A stretch of 64,000 nucleotides of DNA from Homarus americanus (taxonomy: Eukaryota > Arthropoda > Malacostraca > Decapoda > Nephropidae): positions 170,001 through 234,000 of the forward strand of contig NW_024727881.1 of NCBI RefSeq assembly GCF_018991925.1, given 5' to 3'. Under the pieces are notes generated by a model that saw nothing but the letters and a program-made list of their open reading frames with translations, was not told the origin of the DNA and ran no database searches. Shown here piece after piece: positions 41,769 to 52,919 of the stretch. A program made the position numbers and the translations under genes. Position 1 is the stretch's first letter. The number at the start of each line of letters is the position of its first letter.

Positions 41769-42345
41769 TATTGATGATTGGTGGGTTGCCAGTCTCTGGA
41801 TTCATCTGATTGGAGGGTTTAAAATCACAAATGAACGACGATTGGTCATTTGGCGGACTAAATACGCAAATTCATCTGTGATTGGTGGGCTTCATTTGCA
41901 AACCTTTATATGATTGGTGGAATGAATATACAAACTAATATGTGATTGGTGGAATAGGGCTACAAGCTTGTCTATGCCTGGTGGGCAACAATCGTATAAT
42001 GATCGGTGATTGGTGGGCTACAATCGTATAATGATCGGTGATTGGTGGGCTACAATCGTATAATGATCGGTGATTGGTGGGCTACAATCGTATAATGATC
42101 GGTGATTGGTGGGCTACAATCGTATAATGATCGGTGATTGGTGGGCTACAATCGTATAATGATCGGTGATTGGTGGGCTACAATCGTATAATGATGGGTG
42201 ATTGGTGGGCTACAATCGCAAAGCGGCCGGTGATTATAGAGTTCACGATCGCAAATTGTGTAATGATTGGCTAGCTGTATGCGTCCAATGATCGATGATT
42301 GGTGACCTGTAATCTTAAAGCGATCGCTGATTGGCGGGTTTAGAG
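41769..42345. repeat. 32-bp minisatellite with a phased inverted CCAAT core
   Basis: Seven nearly identical units at 41985-42213 read GATCGGTGATTGGTGGGCTA plus CAATCGTATAAT. On both sides older units have diverged, but TGATTGG or ATTGG remains at 41777, 41809, 41841, 41881, 41913, 41945, then 42009 to 42201 every 32 bp, and 42266, 42298 and 42330. The reverse complement is CCAATCA, the NF-Y-type box. Degenerate core positions are 41977 and 42233. Confidence 0.95.
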
Positions 42346-42660
42346 TGCTCGGTCAGCCATTGAGTGAGGAAGACAACAATACCGGTCCCCCTCCCCACCC
42401 TCCGCCCTCTCTCTCTTTCTTTCTTTTTCTTACACACACACACTCTCTCTGTCTCTCTCTCTCTCTTTCTCTCTGTCACCATTTTTCTTTTTCATTCCAA
42501 CTCTCTCTCTCTCTCTTCCCCCCTTTCCATTTCTCTCTATCTCTCACCCTTTCTCTCCCTTTTCCTCTACCTTTCTCTATCTTTCCCTTTAACACTCTCT
42601 TCCACTCTCTCTTCCCCCTAACTCTCTCTCTCTCTCTCTCTCTCTCCTGTTGACTTATTA
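42346..42660. other. Pyrimidine-rich tract
   Basis: CT-rich with short (CT)n blocks near 42441, 42504 and 42622. No gene. Confidence 0.75.
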
Positions 42661-43420
42661 TTCAGCTCTTGGTCCCAGCTGCATGTTGGATATGAACACA
42701 CACACTCTAGCGTTCACACCCGCACCGCTACATAACGGAACACTCGGCCATGTGCATTTATAAACACGTACACATAACGTTACAAAGCGACACACACACA
42801 CACACACACACACGTATTCAACAGGTCGTGACAACATACACCATGGGTTAAACACAAGGTCACAGGTCACTAGTACTCCCTACCATACTGTTGACCTTCT
42901 GACCGTACGTGTGAAGAGATATGAAACAGATAAATAGACAGACTGTCACTTACACAGGTGTTTATAAAGGTTATCATTATCACCAGAAATCAAGAGCATT
43001 ATGTACAAGAACATTATACCGACTATGTGATCTTAACTCACTTTAAGAGGAATTAAATTTATATCAACCAAATACCAAACAATATGGCCAAAAAAAAAAA
43101 CATAAATAATATTCCTTGACATAACATCTTGTCACAACATAACAAGACTCACCTGTATTGTCTAGTTCATGCAAATTTTTCTATGTATTCACTGTGAGGT
43201 CTGTATCGGGTGTTTGTTCAGATGACGGTGTTTTGTGTCCGATTGAATGATGACTCCTCTATTGTCTCGCTTCACTCACCCATTGTACAGAGGAGAGACA
43301 AACAACTACAATAATAACAATAAGACGTAAATAGCCACTGAGGGACTTGTACACGGGGCCAAGGAACTGTTTGTCACCACACTCATGGTCACACACATAC
43401 TTGTAATTACGTAAATGAAA
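42661..43420. other. Unique sequence with a short CA tract
   Basis: (AC)n at 42788-42813. The rest is mixed and AT-rich, with an A-run at 43091. No gene is recognised. Confidence 0.4.
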
Positions 43421-43515
43421 TAATAATAATAATAATGATAATAATAATAATAATAATGATAATAAGAGGAGGAGGAGGAGGAAGATGTAAAGGAAGAAGA
43501 AGAAAAAGAAACAAA
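43421..43515. repeat. (AAT)n then (GGA)/(GAA) short tracts
   Basis: AAT/AATGAT units at 43421-43465, GGA at 43467-43482, GAA to 43505. Confidence 0.85.
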
Positions 43516-44012
43516 AGCTAATCCCAATAACAACCTCATTTCATAATCAGATAGTTAAAACAACCAGTAATAAACAATAACAGTACAACTAGCAGCAACA
43601 ACCATTACCATAAACCAACCTCCTTCCCTCCCCCATTATAACCCCCTTTCCCTTCCCCTCCCCACAACCCCTTCCCCTCCCCACACCACACCACCACCAC
43701 CACCACACCACATACTATCATAACACCTGCAGCTACGGAGAATAATTACAATAAATCTAATGCAATCACCGCAACAATTTCAATCCACCGTGCATACAAC
43801 CACAGTGGAGGGGGGGAGTAAGATTGCATCGTCTTTAACAGAGCGATGCTGTAAATTACTCATAGAGGCGTAGCTTAGTAGCCTCAATACACTAATGGTC
43901 GTTCACCTGTACCAAACGTGAACCAGGGGGTAGTGTTAAGGTCTCTCATATAGTAAACTGGTTCTTATCTGTATGTACGTCATGTGTCTCTGGTGGTAGC
44001 TGTGTCCGTCTA
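43516..44012. other. Unique sequence with C-rich and CCA patches
   Basis: CCCTTCCC words at 43622-43690, (CCA)n at 43690-43706. GGCGTAGCTTAGTAGCCTC at 43867 resembles a tRNA A box, but no B box follows. Confidence 0.4.

Positions 44013-44013
<1 letters not shown>

Positions 44014-44072
<59 letters not shown>
44014..44072. repeat. (GT)29 microsatellite
   Basis: A GT tract. Confidence 0.95.
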
Positions 44073-44075
<3 letters not shown>

Positions 44076-44233
44076 ATATTACGTCTCTCGTGTACACGGT
44101 TTCTTGTCTGTGTGTACGTCAAAAGTCTCTCCTGTAAACTGTTTTTTTATATATATATTTACTTGATAAGTGTCTCATAAATAAGTCTTTTAAGCCAGGT
44201 GTTCTATATACGGAGCCGCAGTGGTTCATTCTC

Positions 44234-44260
44234 TGGAGCACGTAGAGGCGACGTGCTCCA
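44234..44260. other. Perfect 10-bp stem hairpin
   Basis: TGGAGCACGT and ACGTGCTCCA are exact reverse complements around a 7-nt loop AGAGGCG. It is GC-rich in an AT-rich setting. Just upstream, GGAGCCGCAGTGGTTCATTC resembles a tRNA/SINE head. Confidence 0.6.
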
Positions 44261-44905
44261 CACACTCGAGATGTTAACCTCATACTGATCCCTTAACAAC
44301 AAACTAGACTAATTTTAGAATATGATTTGGTGTAATGCTTTTATTAAATAGCTGAATTATAGGTATAGATGTGTATCATTGCCAAGAGCCATTACCTGTG
44401 GAGTGGTACACCTGTGTCTCTGTGTCCAAAGTTAATTAGAAAGGTAGGTGTAGCAACGACTCTCTCGCGTGTCCCTCCGTTATTAGCAACTGTGACGTAC
44501 GACTAAACGACTACCGAACGACTACCAATACGACCCACTGGCAAAACACAAGATACTTATCAATTATTTCCTATACAAATGTCATCACTTGAACGACCTG
44601 TTGCATAAGACGTGAACAAATTACACCAAATAAAAAAAATTACCAAGACTTACAAGAAAATAAAATAACATAAAAATATTCTCCTCCTTCGTACACAGGT
44701 CTTGAAGCCTCTCCAGAGATATTTAATTCCATTTCGCCTTAATTATACCTTTTGTTCGGTTCAGACGTCTACCACTCATACGTGACAAATCTCATAGTTT
44801 TTGTGTGTGTCTATTTACAGATTCACCTTCTACTTCCGGTCATAATTTTATTTCATACCGATTCATTTCTTTTTATGAGGTTTTCCATTCATCACAAATT
44901 ACAAA
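44261..44905. other. AT-rich unique sequence
   Basis: No gene, no period. ACGACTAACGAC-type words occur near 44500 (GTACGACTAAACGACTACCG). Confidence 0.45.
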
Positions 44906-45105
44906 ACATATAAAAAATAGTTCTCAATGCTATTATATTTTTCCTTCATATAAAAAATAGTTCCAATGCTATTATATTTGCCCTTCATATAAAAAAGTTC
45001 TCAATGCTATTATATTTGCCCTTCATATAAAAAAGTTCTCAATGCTATTATTTTTCCTTCATATAAAAAAATAGTTCCCAAAGCTAATACATTTCCTTTT
45101 TGTCA
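44906..45105. repeat. 40-bp AT-rich minisatellite, CATATAAAAAATAGTTCTCA type
   Basis: Five units of CATATAAAAAATAGTTCTCA plus ATGCTATTATATTTTCCTT, with length variation in the A-run. Confidence 0.9.
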
Positions 45106-45735
45106 CTATAAAATTTTCCAAACTAGTATAAACAAAATATCTCTCACAATAATGTTGTCTAGCACAAGAACGTAACTTGTGTATAATGTTGAAACGCTTC
45201 ACCTGTTGAACACCTGACTACAATAACACAACAACAACAGCAGGACTTTGATTCGTATTTAGTTCTTATTCATTGGTTCGATTTGTAAATATTTCCTATT
45301 TTGTGTGTGGTGGTGTGTGGTGTTAGTGAAATGGTGGTAATAAGCTCTGCCCCCACCCAAAAAAAAAAAACCTGACCACCTTAAATTAAATACAGTACCT
45401 CCTGAAATACCTACCGTATACACCCCAAAAAAAAAAAAATCCCAAAATATTTCAGCCCCCCTTCAAAAATACAGGCCTAGAACCCACTCTGCCTACCAGT
45501 ACCAACTAGTAAAGGAAATATACACAAACGACCACACCAGAAGGAAAAAAGAGGTCGTGTATAACTATGTTTGGTACAATGCTGGGAAACGACTCTCAAA
45601 AAAAAAAAAAAAAAAAAAAAAAGTTTGGTCAGTTACGGATTTAAAACCCGCCTGTGTTGCCGACCCAGTACACGATAGCAATTGAGAAAAGAAAAATATG
45701 TATAAAAAAAAAAGCACTTAAATAATAGGAAAGGG
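45106..45735. other. AT-rich sequence with A-runs
   Basis: Oligo-A runs of 12, 13 and 26 at 45359, 45427 and 45597. The 26-A run could be the tail of an old retroposed copy, but no body or duplication is recognisable. No gene. Confidence 0.4.
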
Positions 45736-45985
45736 TTATCAAAAAAAGATAGGAGGGGGTGTGATATAAAAGAGGGGGGTGAGGAAAAAAGAGAGAAGGT
45801 ATATAAAAAGAGGGGTTAAAAAGAGGGGTAAAAAGAGGGGTTAAAAGAGATATGTATAAAAGACGTATGTAAAAAGAGGGGTTAAAAGAGGTAACAAGAG
45901 AAACAAAAGATGGGGTAAAAGAGAGGAATAAAAAAGGGGGTTAATAAAGAGGGAATATAAAAACAGAGTGGGAATAAAAGTCATA
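45736..45985. repeat. 13-17 bp minisatellite, AAAAAGAGGGGTT type
   Basis: TAAAAAGAGGGGTTAAAAGA words repeated about 14 times with length variation. Confidence 0.8.
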
Positions 45986-46392
45986 ACAAAGACAGACAAA
46001 AAAAAAACAACAACAGCAAAATAAAAACGAAACTAAATAAACACAATAACAAAAACATAAATCAAAACACCAGTTAATAATAGAAACAAAAACAAACACA
46101 TCAACACATCTTTCATAAAATAAAAGGCAATAAAAACAAAGACAAAAATAGCCTGAAAAACAAAAGCAAAAACATTATAACAAAAAAATATCTAAAATCG
46201 ACAATAACGTTGATTAAAAAAAAGTGTGAGGAAAAAAAAAAGTAGGAACTTGTAAATAATAGACAAAACAAAAGATGACGTTTGGGGCACACAGAAAGAC
46301 AGAGCACCAGAGACGGTAAATAGACAGACATAGACAGATACACGCCTGGATTATACTGTATATACACGACCTGTAGTGAACGTGTAACAATA

Positions 46393-46395
<3 letters not shown>
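45986..46395. other. A-rich sequence
   Basis: AACAAAAACA-type words; no gene. The minus strand gives hydrophobic frames by composition. Confidence 0.55.

Positions 46396-46398
<3 letters not shown>

Positions 46399-46458
<60 letters not shown>
46399..46458. repeat. (AC)30 microsatellite
   Basis: An AC tract. Confidence 0.95.
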
Positions 46459-46459
<1 letters not shown>

Positions 46460-46919
46460 AACAGAATCTTGAGAAATCGGTTCAATTGTTTCACTCACGA
46501 CAAAAAAAAAAATTAAACTAAACCTCAAATCGGCAAAAATTTACCTCTTGAAAAACACACAATAAATCACAAAAAAACCACAACCACCAAAAAAAATCAT
46601 AAAAAATTCCTCTTCCCAAGCGTGGTAAAAATCCGCCGATGATGTGACCCTGGTATAGCAAGGGACTCTCCATTAACCTCTAAGTCTCTATTGGAACACC
46701 ACCAAATTTCGACCCCATTAGTTTCCATTACCCCCTTAACGCAGCGCCGCCACCTAAATAATGGAGCGTCAATTAGGGGTGAAAATTACGAATAAGTCAC
46801 CCTGGGTCGTCGCACTTAAGGTAATTGTGGGATAACTCTATTTTCACCTCTACAGTCTGGTTAAGAGTGTGGGATTTTTTTTATTTTCGTTTTTAATTTT
46901 TTTTCTCGTCTTTTTATGC

Positions 46920-46920
<1 letters not shown>
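46459..46920. other. Unique sequence
   Basis: AT-rich with CpG-bearing parts (CGCAGCGCCGCCACC at 46740). No gene is recognised. Confidence 0.4.

Positions 46921-46921
<1 letters not shown>

Positions 46922-47009
<88 letters not shown>
46922..47009. repeat. (AC)n microsatellite
   Basis: AC tract with one CC interruption at 46953. Confidence 0.95.
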
Positions 47010-47010
<1 letters not shown>

Positions 47011-47149
47011 AGTAGAGGCATCGTTTACTTGCCAGGCTGTTCATATCGATTTCTCAGGTATCGCTTGTAATCTTAGTTAAAAAAAACACCTTTATTTACA
47101 ACGCACCTTCATTACATACTATTGCCCACATAGGTGTTTTTATTTTTCA

Positions 47150-47305
47150 TGTGTGGTAATGTGTGGTGTATATGTGTAATGTGTGTGTGTAATAGTACAT
47201 ATATGAGATATATGTGTGTGTGTGGTACATATGTGGTAATGTGTGGGATATATGTGGTAATGTGTGGGATATATGTGGTAATGTGTGGTATATATACGTG
47301 TGTGA
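47150..47305. repeat. 21-bp minisatellite, GGTAATGTGTGGGATATATG type
   Basis: Four good units (47231-47300) and degenerate units to the left. Confidence 0.85.
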
Positions 47306-48284
47306 CTGATCCACCAACAGGTCATTAACAGACTATAACTAACAGTAAAGGCATACGGAACATCAGGAAACAGAACTAACAGGTCATTAACAGACTCCAG
47401 TTATAAGTTAATGATGATGATGAATCCAGATCTTTTACACACCTTCGCATCGCTAATTTACAGACGCAGGTAAAATTCTGTTTCCACATTAACCTTTTTT
47501 AACCCTAAAATTAAATTGAAGATTTTTAATAATGATGAGAATAAAAAAAAAATATTAAATAAAAATCATGAAAATTACTGACGAAATATATTCATGAATT
47601 TATTTATATATATACACTGAAATGACTTGGGAATATATACTAACTATACACTCCCTATTACATTAACTAGTCGCCTATTTATTTAGCTTACCCATCTACT
47701 CTAGTAATACCCTATTTATTTCAATTTTCCTTTATTTCTCTGATTTCCCTGTTTTTTACCCATTTTCCTTACCCTCCCTAATTATCTCTTTATTACCTAT
47801 TACCCCTCTATCCCCTTCTTTATTGTATTTTAAATGTATTTCCCATTACCCCCTATTCGCCTTCTTTATTGCTATTTCCAAAGTATTCTTTATTGTCTCC
47901 CCAATTACCTCCTTTATTCCCAATTTTCTCACCAGTTTACATTTTACCTTTCCTTGTTTACAGTTCATTTACACGTCGTTCACTACAGATGATTTTTTTT
48001 TACAAGACCAAATATTTGATGTAAATAAATCGGCTTCGAAAGTTTACAATCCGTGATATAATCTGATTGGTACTTCAGTCTCTTCATGTTTTATAATAAA
48101 TCTGTTTGTTGTGTTTGTGAATTTTTTTGCGAGTTTGTTTGTTCTACATTATTATAAACATTGATAAAGTGTTGTATGTGTGTTAAACATAAATACATAC
48201 TGGTATATATAAACAGTTTTGACTCCACGCTTATACAAACAACATTAACACAACGGATATATATATATATTTTTTTTTACCACA
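47306..48284. other. AT-rich unique sequence
   Basis: AACAGGTCATTAACAGACT is duplicated at about 47318 and 47380. 47690-47950 is pyrimidine-rich. (TA)n and a T-run lie at 48258-48279. No gene is recognised in nearly 1 kb. Confidence 0.5.
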
Positions 48285-48330
48285 TGACCCTAACCTATGA
48301 CCCCTGACCTATGACCCTTGACCTAACTTA
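48285..48330. repeat. Degenerate TGACC(C)T repeat
   Basis: ATGACCC, CTGACC, ATGACCC, TTGACC words at 5-11 bp spacing. Confidence 0.7.
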
Positions 48331-48539
48331 ATACTGACCCGAGACAGTGGATGGCTGTACTGAGTGTCAGTCAGGTTAGGTTACACTTATAATAATACAC
48401 TAAATTTACTACTAATATGGCGTGATTACTTACACCACACGCTGCTTACTTATAAGTACTATACGCGATACTTATTTGTAATTACTTATATACTATCTTT
48501 AACTTATACTTAATCACAAATGACTATTACTACTACTTA

Positions 48540-48760
48540 TAACTGATTACTTACTACTAAAACGACAACAATGACTACTACTACTATTATTTACCACTAT
48601 ACTAATGACGACTACTACTACGACTACTACTACGACTACTACTATGACTACTACTACTATTATTTACCACTATACTAATGACGACTACTACTACGACTAC
48701 TACTACGACTACTACTACGACTACTACTACGACTACTACAACAACTATTACTACTACAAC
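48540..48760. repeat. (ACT)n/(ACG) microsatellite with a 73-bp duplication
   Basis: CTATTATTTACCACTATACT occurs at about 48583 and 48656, so part of the trinucleotide tract was duplicated as a block. Confidence 0.85.
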
Positions 48761-49087
48761 TGCACATACCTACAGGTGTCAGTGAACCCGTGTAATGCCG
48801 TATAAATATCAAAGACATAGTAGCCTTTGCCACAACCGTCTAGTGTTATGTTATGTTATCGTAGCCTACAATACCTCTTCCTCAGGTGTGTAATCTACAG
48901 CAGTTTACGATAATCAATAAAATCGTAGATCTTTTTATTGTGTGTTTAAAGTTTCTATTTATTCTCCTTAAGTTGGTAGTCTATCGTAAATTACAATAGA
49001 TATTTCGTATTGTAATTTTGTTCTGTAATTTATTCTGGTATGAGATCTATTGTAATTTATAATTTCTGCCAGTCTCGTTTGGCGTGT
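48761..49087. other. AT-rich sequence with TCTATYGTAA words
   Basis: CTATCGTAAATTACAATAGA near 48981 and ATCTATTGTAATTTATAA near 49045 look like diverged outer units of the array to the right. No gene. Confidence 0.45.
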
Positions 49088-49316
49088 CATCTATCGACCT
49101 TCAAAATCTATCGACCTTTAGAATCTATCGACCCTTACAATCTATCGACCTTTACAATCTATCTACCTTTACAATCTATCTTCCCTTACAATCTATCTAC
49201 CCTTAAAATCAATCAACTTTTACAATCTATCGACACAAAATAGATCAGCCATAACAATCTATCGATCCTTACAATCTATCGACCCTTACAATCTATCGAG
49301 ACACAATCTATAAGCC
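49088..49316. repeat. 17-bp minisatellite, ATCTATCGACCTTTACA type
   Basis: About 13 units with CCC/CCT and deletion variants. Confidence 0.9.
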
Positions 49317-49379
49317 TTTAAAAGGATCAATGATAAGCTACGCCCCTTTATCAGTCTCTTAGGCGAGTCTTATAAATAT

Positions 49380-49612
49380 TTAACATATAATGCCTTGTGT
49401 GTCGCCTCTCATACCTCGTTCAACCTGACTTAGGACACAAATGACCTCTAACACCATGGCATTATGACCTTTCGACCAGAGCGCCACAAGGATGGTTTTA
49501 CGAGTGCCAGCAGGTGTTGCCAGGCACCCCCCACCTCCATTACGGTAACCTGACCTTAATACACAGGTGGTAAAAGGCTCAAGATGGGATGTGTATTTGT
49601 TTCCACTACTCA
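49380..49612 (-). other. Repeat-free segment with an unrecognised open frame
   Basis: The minus-strand frame (91 codons, 49655-49380) starts MWLSDLVQWNLDYPVSSGNK and includes GGGGCLATPAGTRKTILVAL. No family is recognised. Its first codons overlap a Tigger-like terminus, so the segment may be decayed transposon sequence. Confidence 0.3.
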
Positions 49613-49636
49613 CTGGATAATCAAGGTTCCATTGTA
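49613..49636 (-). mobile_element. Tigger/pogo-like terminal inverted repeat
   Basis: Read on the minus strand from 49634, CAATGGAACCTTGATTATCC matches the common Tigger/pogo terminus CAGTGGAACCTCGATTATCCG with about three differences, and TA lies immediately outside at 49635-49636, the target duplication of that group. The partner terminus to the left was not found, so the copy is incomplete. Confidence 0.5.
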
Positions 49637-49914
49637 CAAGGTCAGAGAGCCACAAATCATGCCATTAGTGGTTGTTAATGGTGTAATGGGGTGGTGCGGG
49701 GGTCATTAGGGTAGTAGGGGGTACTTAAGGGTGTAAGTTGGTTGTTTGTGTGTGTAAGTCATTAGCATACTGACTGTTGACGCTGTTGAAAGTAATGTAT
49801 AAAGCTGCCAACTGAACGCTAGTCTATACTCACGCGTATTGTAAACTGAGCATTATGAACGGCGTCCACTAAGGTGAGAATAGTGTGTTTACACCATTAA
49901 TTTCTTACTTACAG
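49637..49914. other. Unique sequence
   Basis: G/T-rich at 49680-49745, otherwise mixed. No gene. Confidence 0.35.
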
Positions 49915-50260
49915 TAGTGGAACATTTAATACCGGGTTACATAAGAGTTAAAATTGAATGTGACGATAGTATTGGCTTGGATTATAAACTAAGCTCTTTG
50001 AAATAGTTCATAACAGTGCGAATCCAATACCACGCCTTTAAGACTTCAACATATTGTTAACACACCCTTAATACTAGGTTACGTAAGGTTAAATATCCAA
50101 TACCACCACTTTAAGTTTTGAACATATTGTAAACACACCCTTAATATCAGGTCACGTAAGGTTAAAAATCAAATACCATCATTTAAACCTCCAACACAAT
50201 ACAAACAAACCCTTATTAACAGAACATGGAAGATCAATAATTAAACCCAGAGATATTATT
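49915..50260. repeat. About 72-bp degenerate repeat
   Basis: AACATATTGTTAACACACCC (50048), AACATATTGTAAACACACCC (50121) and AACACAATACAAACAAACCC (about 50192) are 71-73 bp apart, each followed by TTAATA and GGTTACGTAAGGTTAAA-type words. Confidence 0.75.
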
Positions 50261-50519
50261 AGATTTTCCCCCACAGTAAAGTAATATGGGTCTAAATATC
50301 AGTATTCGTAAGGCCAAATATTAAATGCCAGCGTGTTAGAGAGGTCTTGTACTGTGTGTGTGAGAGCTTGGGGTCTAAGGGTGTCAGACAGTACATGAGT
50401 GGCTAATGCTCCACCATACTATTTTGTCGAGAATAAATCCATATGGTCGCCTTTTTCTTTTTAGGGAGAAATTATGGAGTATTTCTCTCGCTGACATTCT
50501 GGTGTTACGTAAGGGGCCA
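50261..50519. other. Unique sequence
   Basis: No gene or strong repeat is visible. Confidence 0.35.
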
Positions 50520-50520
50520 T

Positions 50521-50525
50521 AGTAA

Positions 50526-50557
<32 letters not shown>

Positions 50558-50563
50558 ATAGTA

Positions 50564-50605
<42 letters not shown>
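50521..50605. repeat. (AGT)n-(GT)20 compound microsatellite
   Basis: AGT to 50564, GT from 50567 to 50605. Confidence 0.95.
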
Positions 50606-50607
<2 letters not shown>

Positions 50608-50860
50608 AGGAGCGTATACACAAACGACTCAAACACCAACAAGAACATTCCTCCCCCCCAAAAAAACCCACAACACACGACTATTCATTAAAAAAACAAA
50701 ACTCAGAGAAATAAAAACACGAAGAAAAAAAACTCTTGTTATTTCCATGTGAAGAAAAGGCGGTAAAGTTCTCCTCAAACATGGCGCATAAGTTGGCTGA
50801 GACTGGAGTCCTCCTCTCACAAAACACTGGAGCAATGTTTGAGAGTAGACGACCACGACT
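50606..50860. other. A-rich unique sequence
   Basis: A- and C-run (50652-50668), then mixed sequence with ACATGGCGCATAAG near 50779. No gene. Confidence 0.35.
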
Positions 50861-51225
50861 GTACTGTGTCAGGGAGAAGCCAGGGAGAGGGAGGGAGAGA
50901 TTCTGGGTGGGGAGAAAGGGAGGAAAGGAGGGGTGGGGGAGAGGGGAGGTGGGGGGTTGGGAGAGTTAATAGAAGAGGGTTAAGGAAAACAGGAGAATGA
51001 GGGGGTGAATAATTGATGAGGAAGGGATGGAAAGAGTAGATGGGAACAGTAATTAACGGAGGAGTTCGAAAATAACGAGGGAGAGGAACCGTGTTGAAGT
51101 AAGGAGAGAGGAGAAGAGTGGGCATGGTGAGGAGGTGGGAGAGAACCAGAGGAGGGTGGGATGGAAATGGGGAATCAGAGGGTAAAGTGAATATCTTGTT
51201 ACAAACAGAGAGAGATAAACACAAG
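50861..51225. other. Purine-rich tract
   Basis: GGGAGAGGG, GGGTGGGG and GGAGGAG words on the plus strand. Confidence 0.7.
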
Positions 51226-51305
51226 GCAAAAGAATCTCGCCCGAATCGCCCTCGAATCAGCAGAATCACGCCCAAAATTACGCCAGAATCTCGCCAAGAG
51301 AGAGA
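51226..51305. repeat. 10-15 bp repeat, AGAATCTCGCC type
   Basis: AGAATCTCGCCC, GAATCGCCCTC, AGAATCACGCCC and AGAATCTCGCC occur within 80 bp. Confidence 0.75.
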
Positions 51306-51448
51306 TATGTTCGACACGCCCTGACACAAAAGAGGTAGATGGATATGACAGGTGGTGGCAGGGGACGAGTTAGGTGTACCCTCTGCGGCCACCAGACAAG
51401 ATGATACACGCCACAGAGGTCACTACACCATGATGTACACATAACTTA

Positions 51449-51508
51449 CACGACCGTCTGGAGGCCACACGACCGTCTGGAGGCCACACGACCGTCTGGA
51501 GGCCACAC
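51449..51508. repeat. 19-bp perfect triplication, ACACGACCGTCTGGAGGCC
   Basis: Three exact tandem copies followed by a fourth partial CACACG. Confidence 0.95.
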
Positions 51509-51672
51509 GTTTCGTATATCAAATAAAACGGGAAATACTGGATACATAACAATTGTATATCGAACAAAACTCTACTTTCGGAGACCAAAATGTTCGTATA
51601 TCGAGTAAAACACCAATTCTGAAGCGTATATGTTCGTATGTCGAGTAAAACACCAATTCTGAAGGCAGTAAC
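51509..51672. repeat. About 40-bp minisatellite, GTTCGTATATCGAGTAAAAC type
   Basis: Four units. The last two (51592-51665) are nearly identical: GTTCGTATATCGAGTAAAAC then ACCAATTCTGAAG. Confidence 0.85.
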
Positions 51673-52065
51673 CCTTATGCTATATAAGAACCACAAAATT
51701 GGAAGCAGAATATTCCCACAGCATATATAAAGCAAAAGTCCTCACGAGGGAATATTTTTGTGTCAGATAAAACAATATTTGACGCAAAACATAATCACAT
51801 ATGAGTATTTTATTTATTTATTTATTTATTTATTTATTATTATCTTTTTTTGAAATTAGTAAAAATACTCTAAAATTATAATTAATTTAAATCATAATTC
51901 TTAAAGCAGGTGAAATAAATTACATATATAACCATAAATTCAGTAATATTATATCGAATTTACCTCCATATTATTGTATATTCTCATACGTATTATTCCT
52001 GGATTTAATTATGATACATATATTCCGTCACATATCGGGTTAAAATGTATTCATATATTCTCGAG
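51673..52065. other. AT-rich sequence with (TTTA)8
   Basis: (TTTA)n at 51807-51838. The rest is AT-rich without genes. Confidence 0.5.
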
Positions 52066-52070
52066 TGTGA

Positions 52071-52090
52071 CACACACACACACACACACA

Positions 52091-52131
<41 letters not shown>

Positions 52132-52197
52132 CTCACCACACTCACACACTCACACTCACACACTCACACACTCACACTCACACACTCTCTCTCTCTC
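52071..52197. repeat. AC/ACTC/CT compound microsatellite
   Basis: AC with ACTC interruptions, then CACTCACACACT words, then (CT)n. Confidence 0.9.
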
Positions 52198-52530
52198 TCC
52201 GCCAAAACCTATTATAGAATTACTGGCAGTATCTAAACCAGTCAACCAGTCACAGATTATCAGGAGACAGTCTGTAACGACCTATAAATACAGTCTAAAA
52301 TAAACTGACAATCACTTAAGAGGACAGTAAGATAATATATTTTCCCTTAAGTGGCTGGAGAGGATGAACGCAAAAGTGGATCCTCAAAAATGCGTAAATT
52401 ATACAATGTTCTTTAACTCTCTAATTTAAGCTATGACACAAAGATGGTGAAACAAGATGGCGCTGATACTACACAGAGACTCTACTGTACCCAGATGCAT
52501 TCTCTTACCCTGTGAGGTTCTTTGGATCTT
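52198..52530. other. Unique sequence
   Basis: Mixed. ACAAGATGGCGCTG at 52453 resembles a YY1 core (AAGATGGC). No exon is identified. Confidence 0.35.
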
Positions 52531-52590
52531 GAGTGAGTGAGTGAGTGAGTGAGCAATAAGAGTTGAGTGAGTGATAAGTGAATGAGTGAG
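52531..52590. repeat. (GAGT)n microsatellite
   Basis: Five perfect units then degenerate GAGTGA words. Confidence 0.85.
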
Positions 52591-52859
52591 TGGAGAGAGA
52601 GAGAGAGTGTGTAAAGAGATAAAGTTTTAATCCCTTAAACAATAAACCCACTTCAAATAAACCTTCACTGTTTTATCTCGTCCTCAGGGCATCACGACAC
52701 AAAGCTTCACCCCCTAAAAATATACAAACTTTGACTCATCCACACACTATCTTAGGTCAGTTCAGGAGATAAACTCAAACTATGTATATTTTGCCAATGC
52801 ATCTCAAAGTACTTTATGTTTTTTTAGTTTTTAGGCCAAATTAGTAACTATATTAACGC
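52591..52859. other. AT-rich unique sequence
   Basis: No gene is seen. Confidence 0.35.
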
Positions 52860-52860
52860 T

Positions 52861-52919
<59 letters not shown>
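52861..52919. repeat. (ATCT)14 microsatellite
   Basis: A tetranucleotide tract. Confidence 0.95.

Noticed and set aside
43867..43925. tRNA-like A box GCGTAGCTTAGTAGCC
   Set aside because: No B box or acceptor stem follows at the required distance.
45597..45622. 26-A run as a retroposon tail
   Set aside because: No body with a recognisable domain and no flanking duplication were found. Other A-runs of similar kind are frequent nearby.
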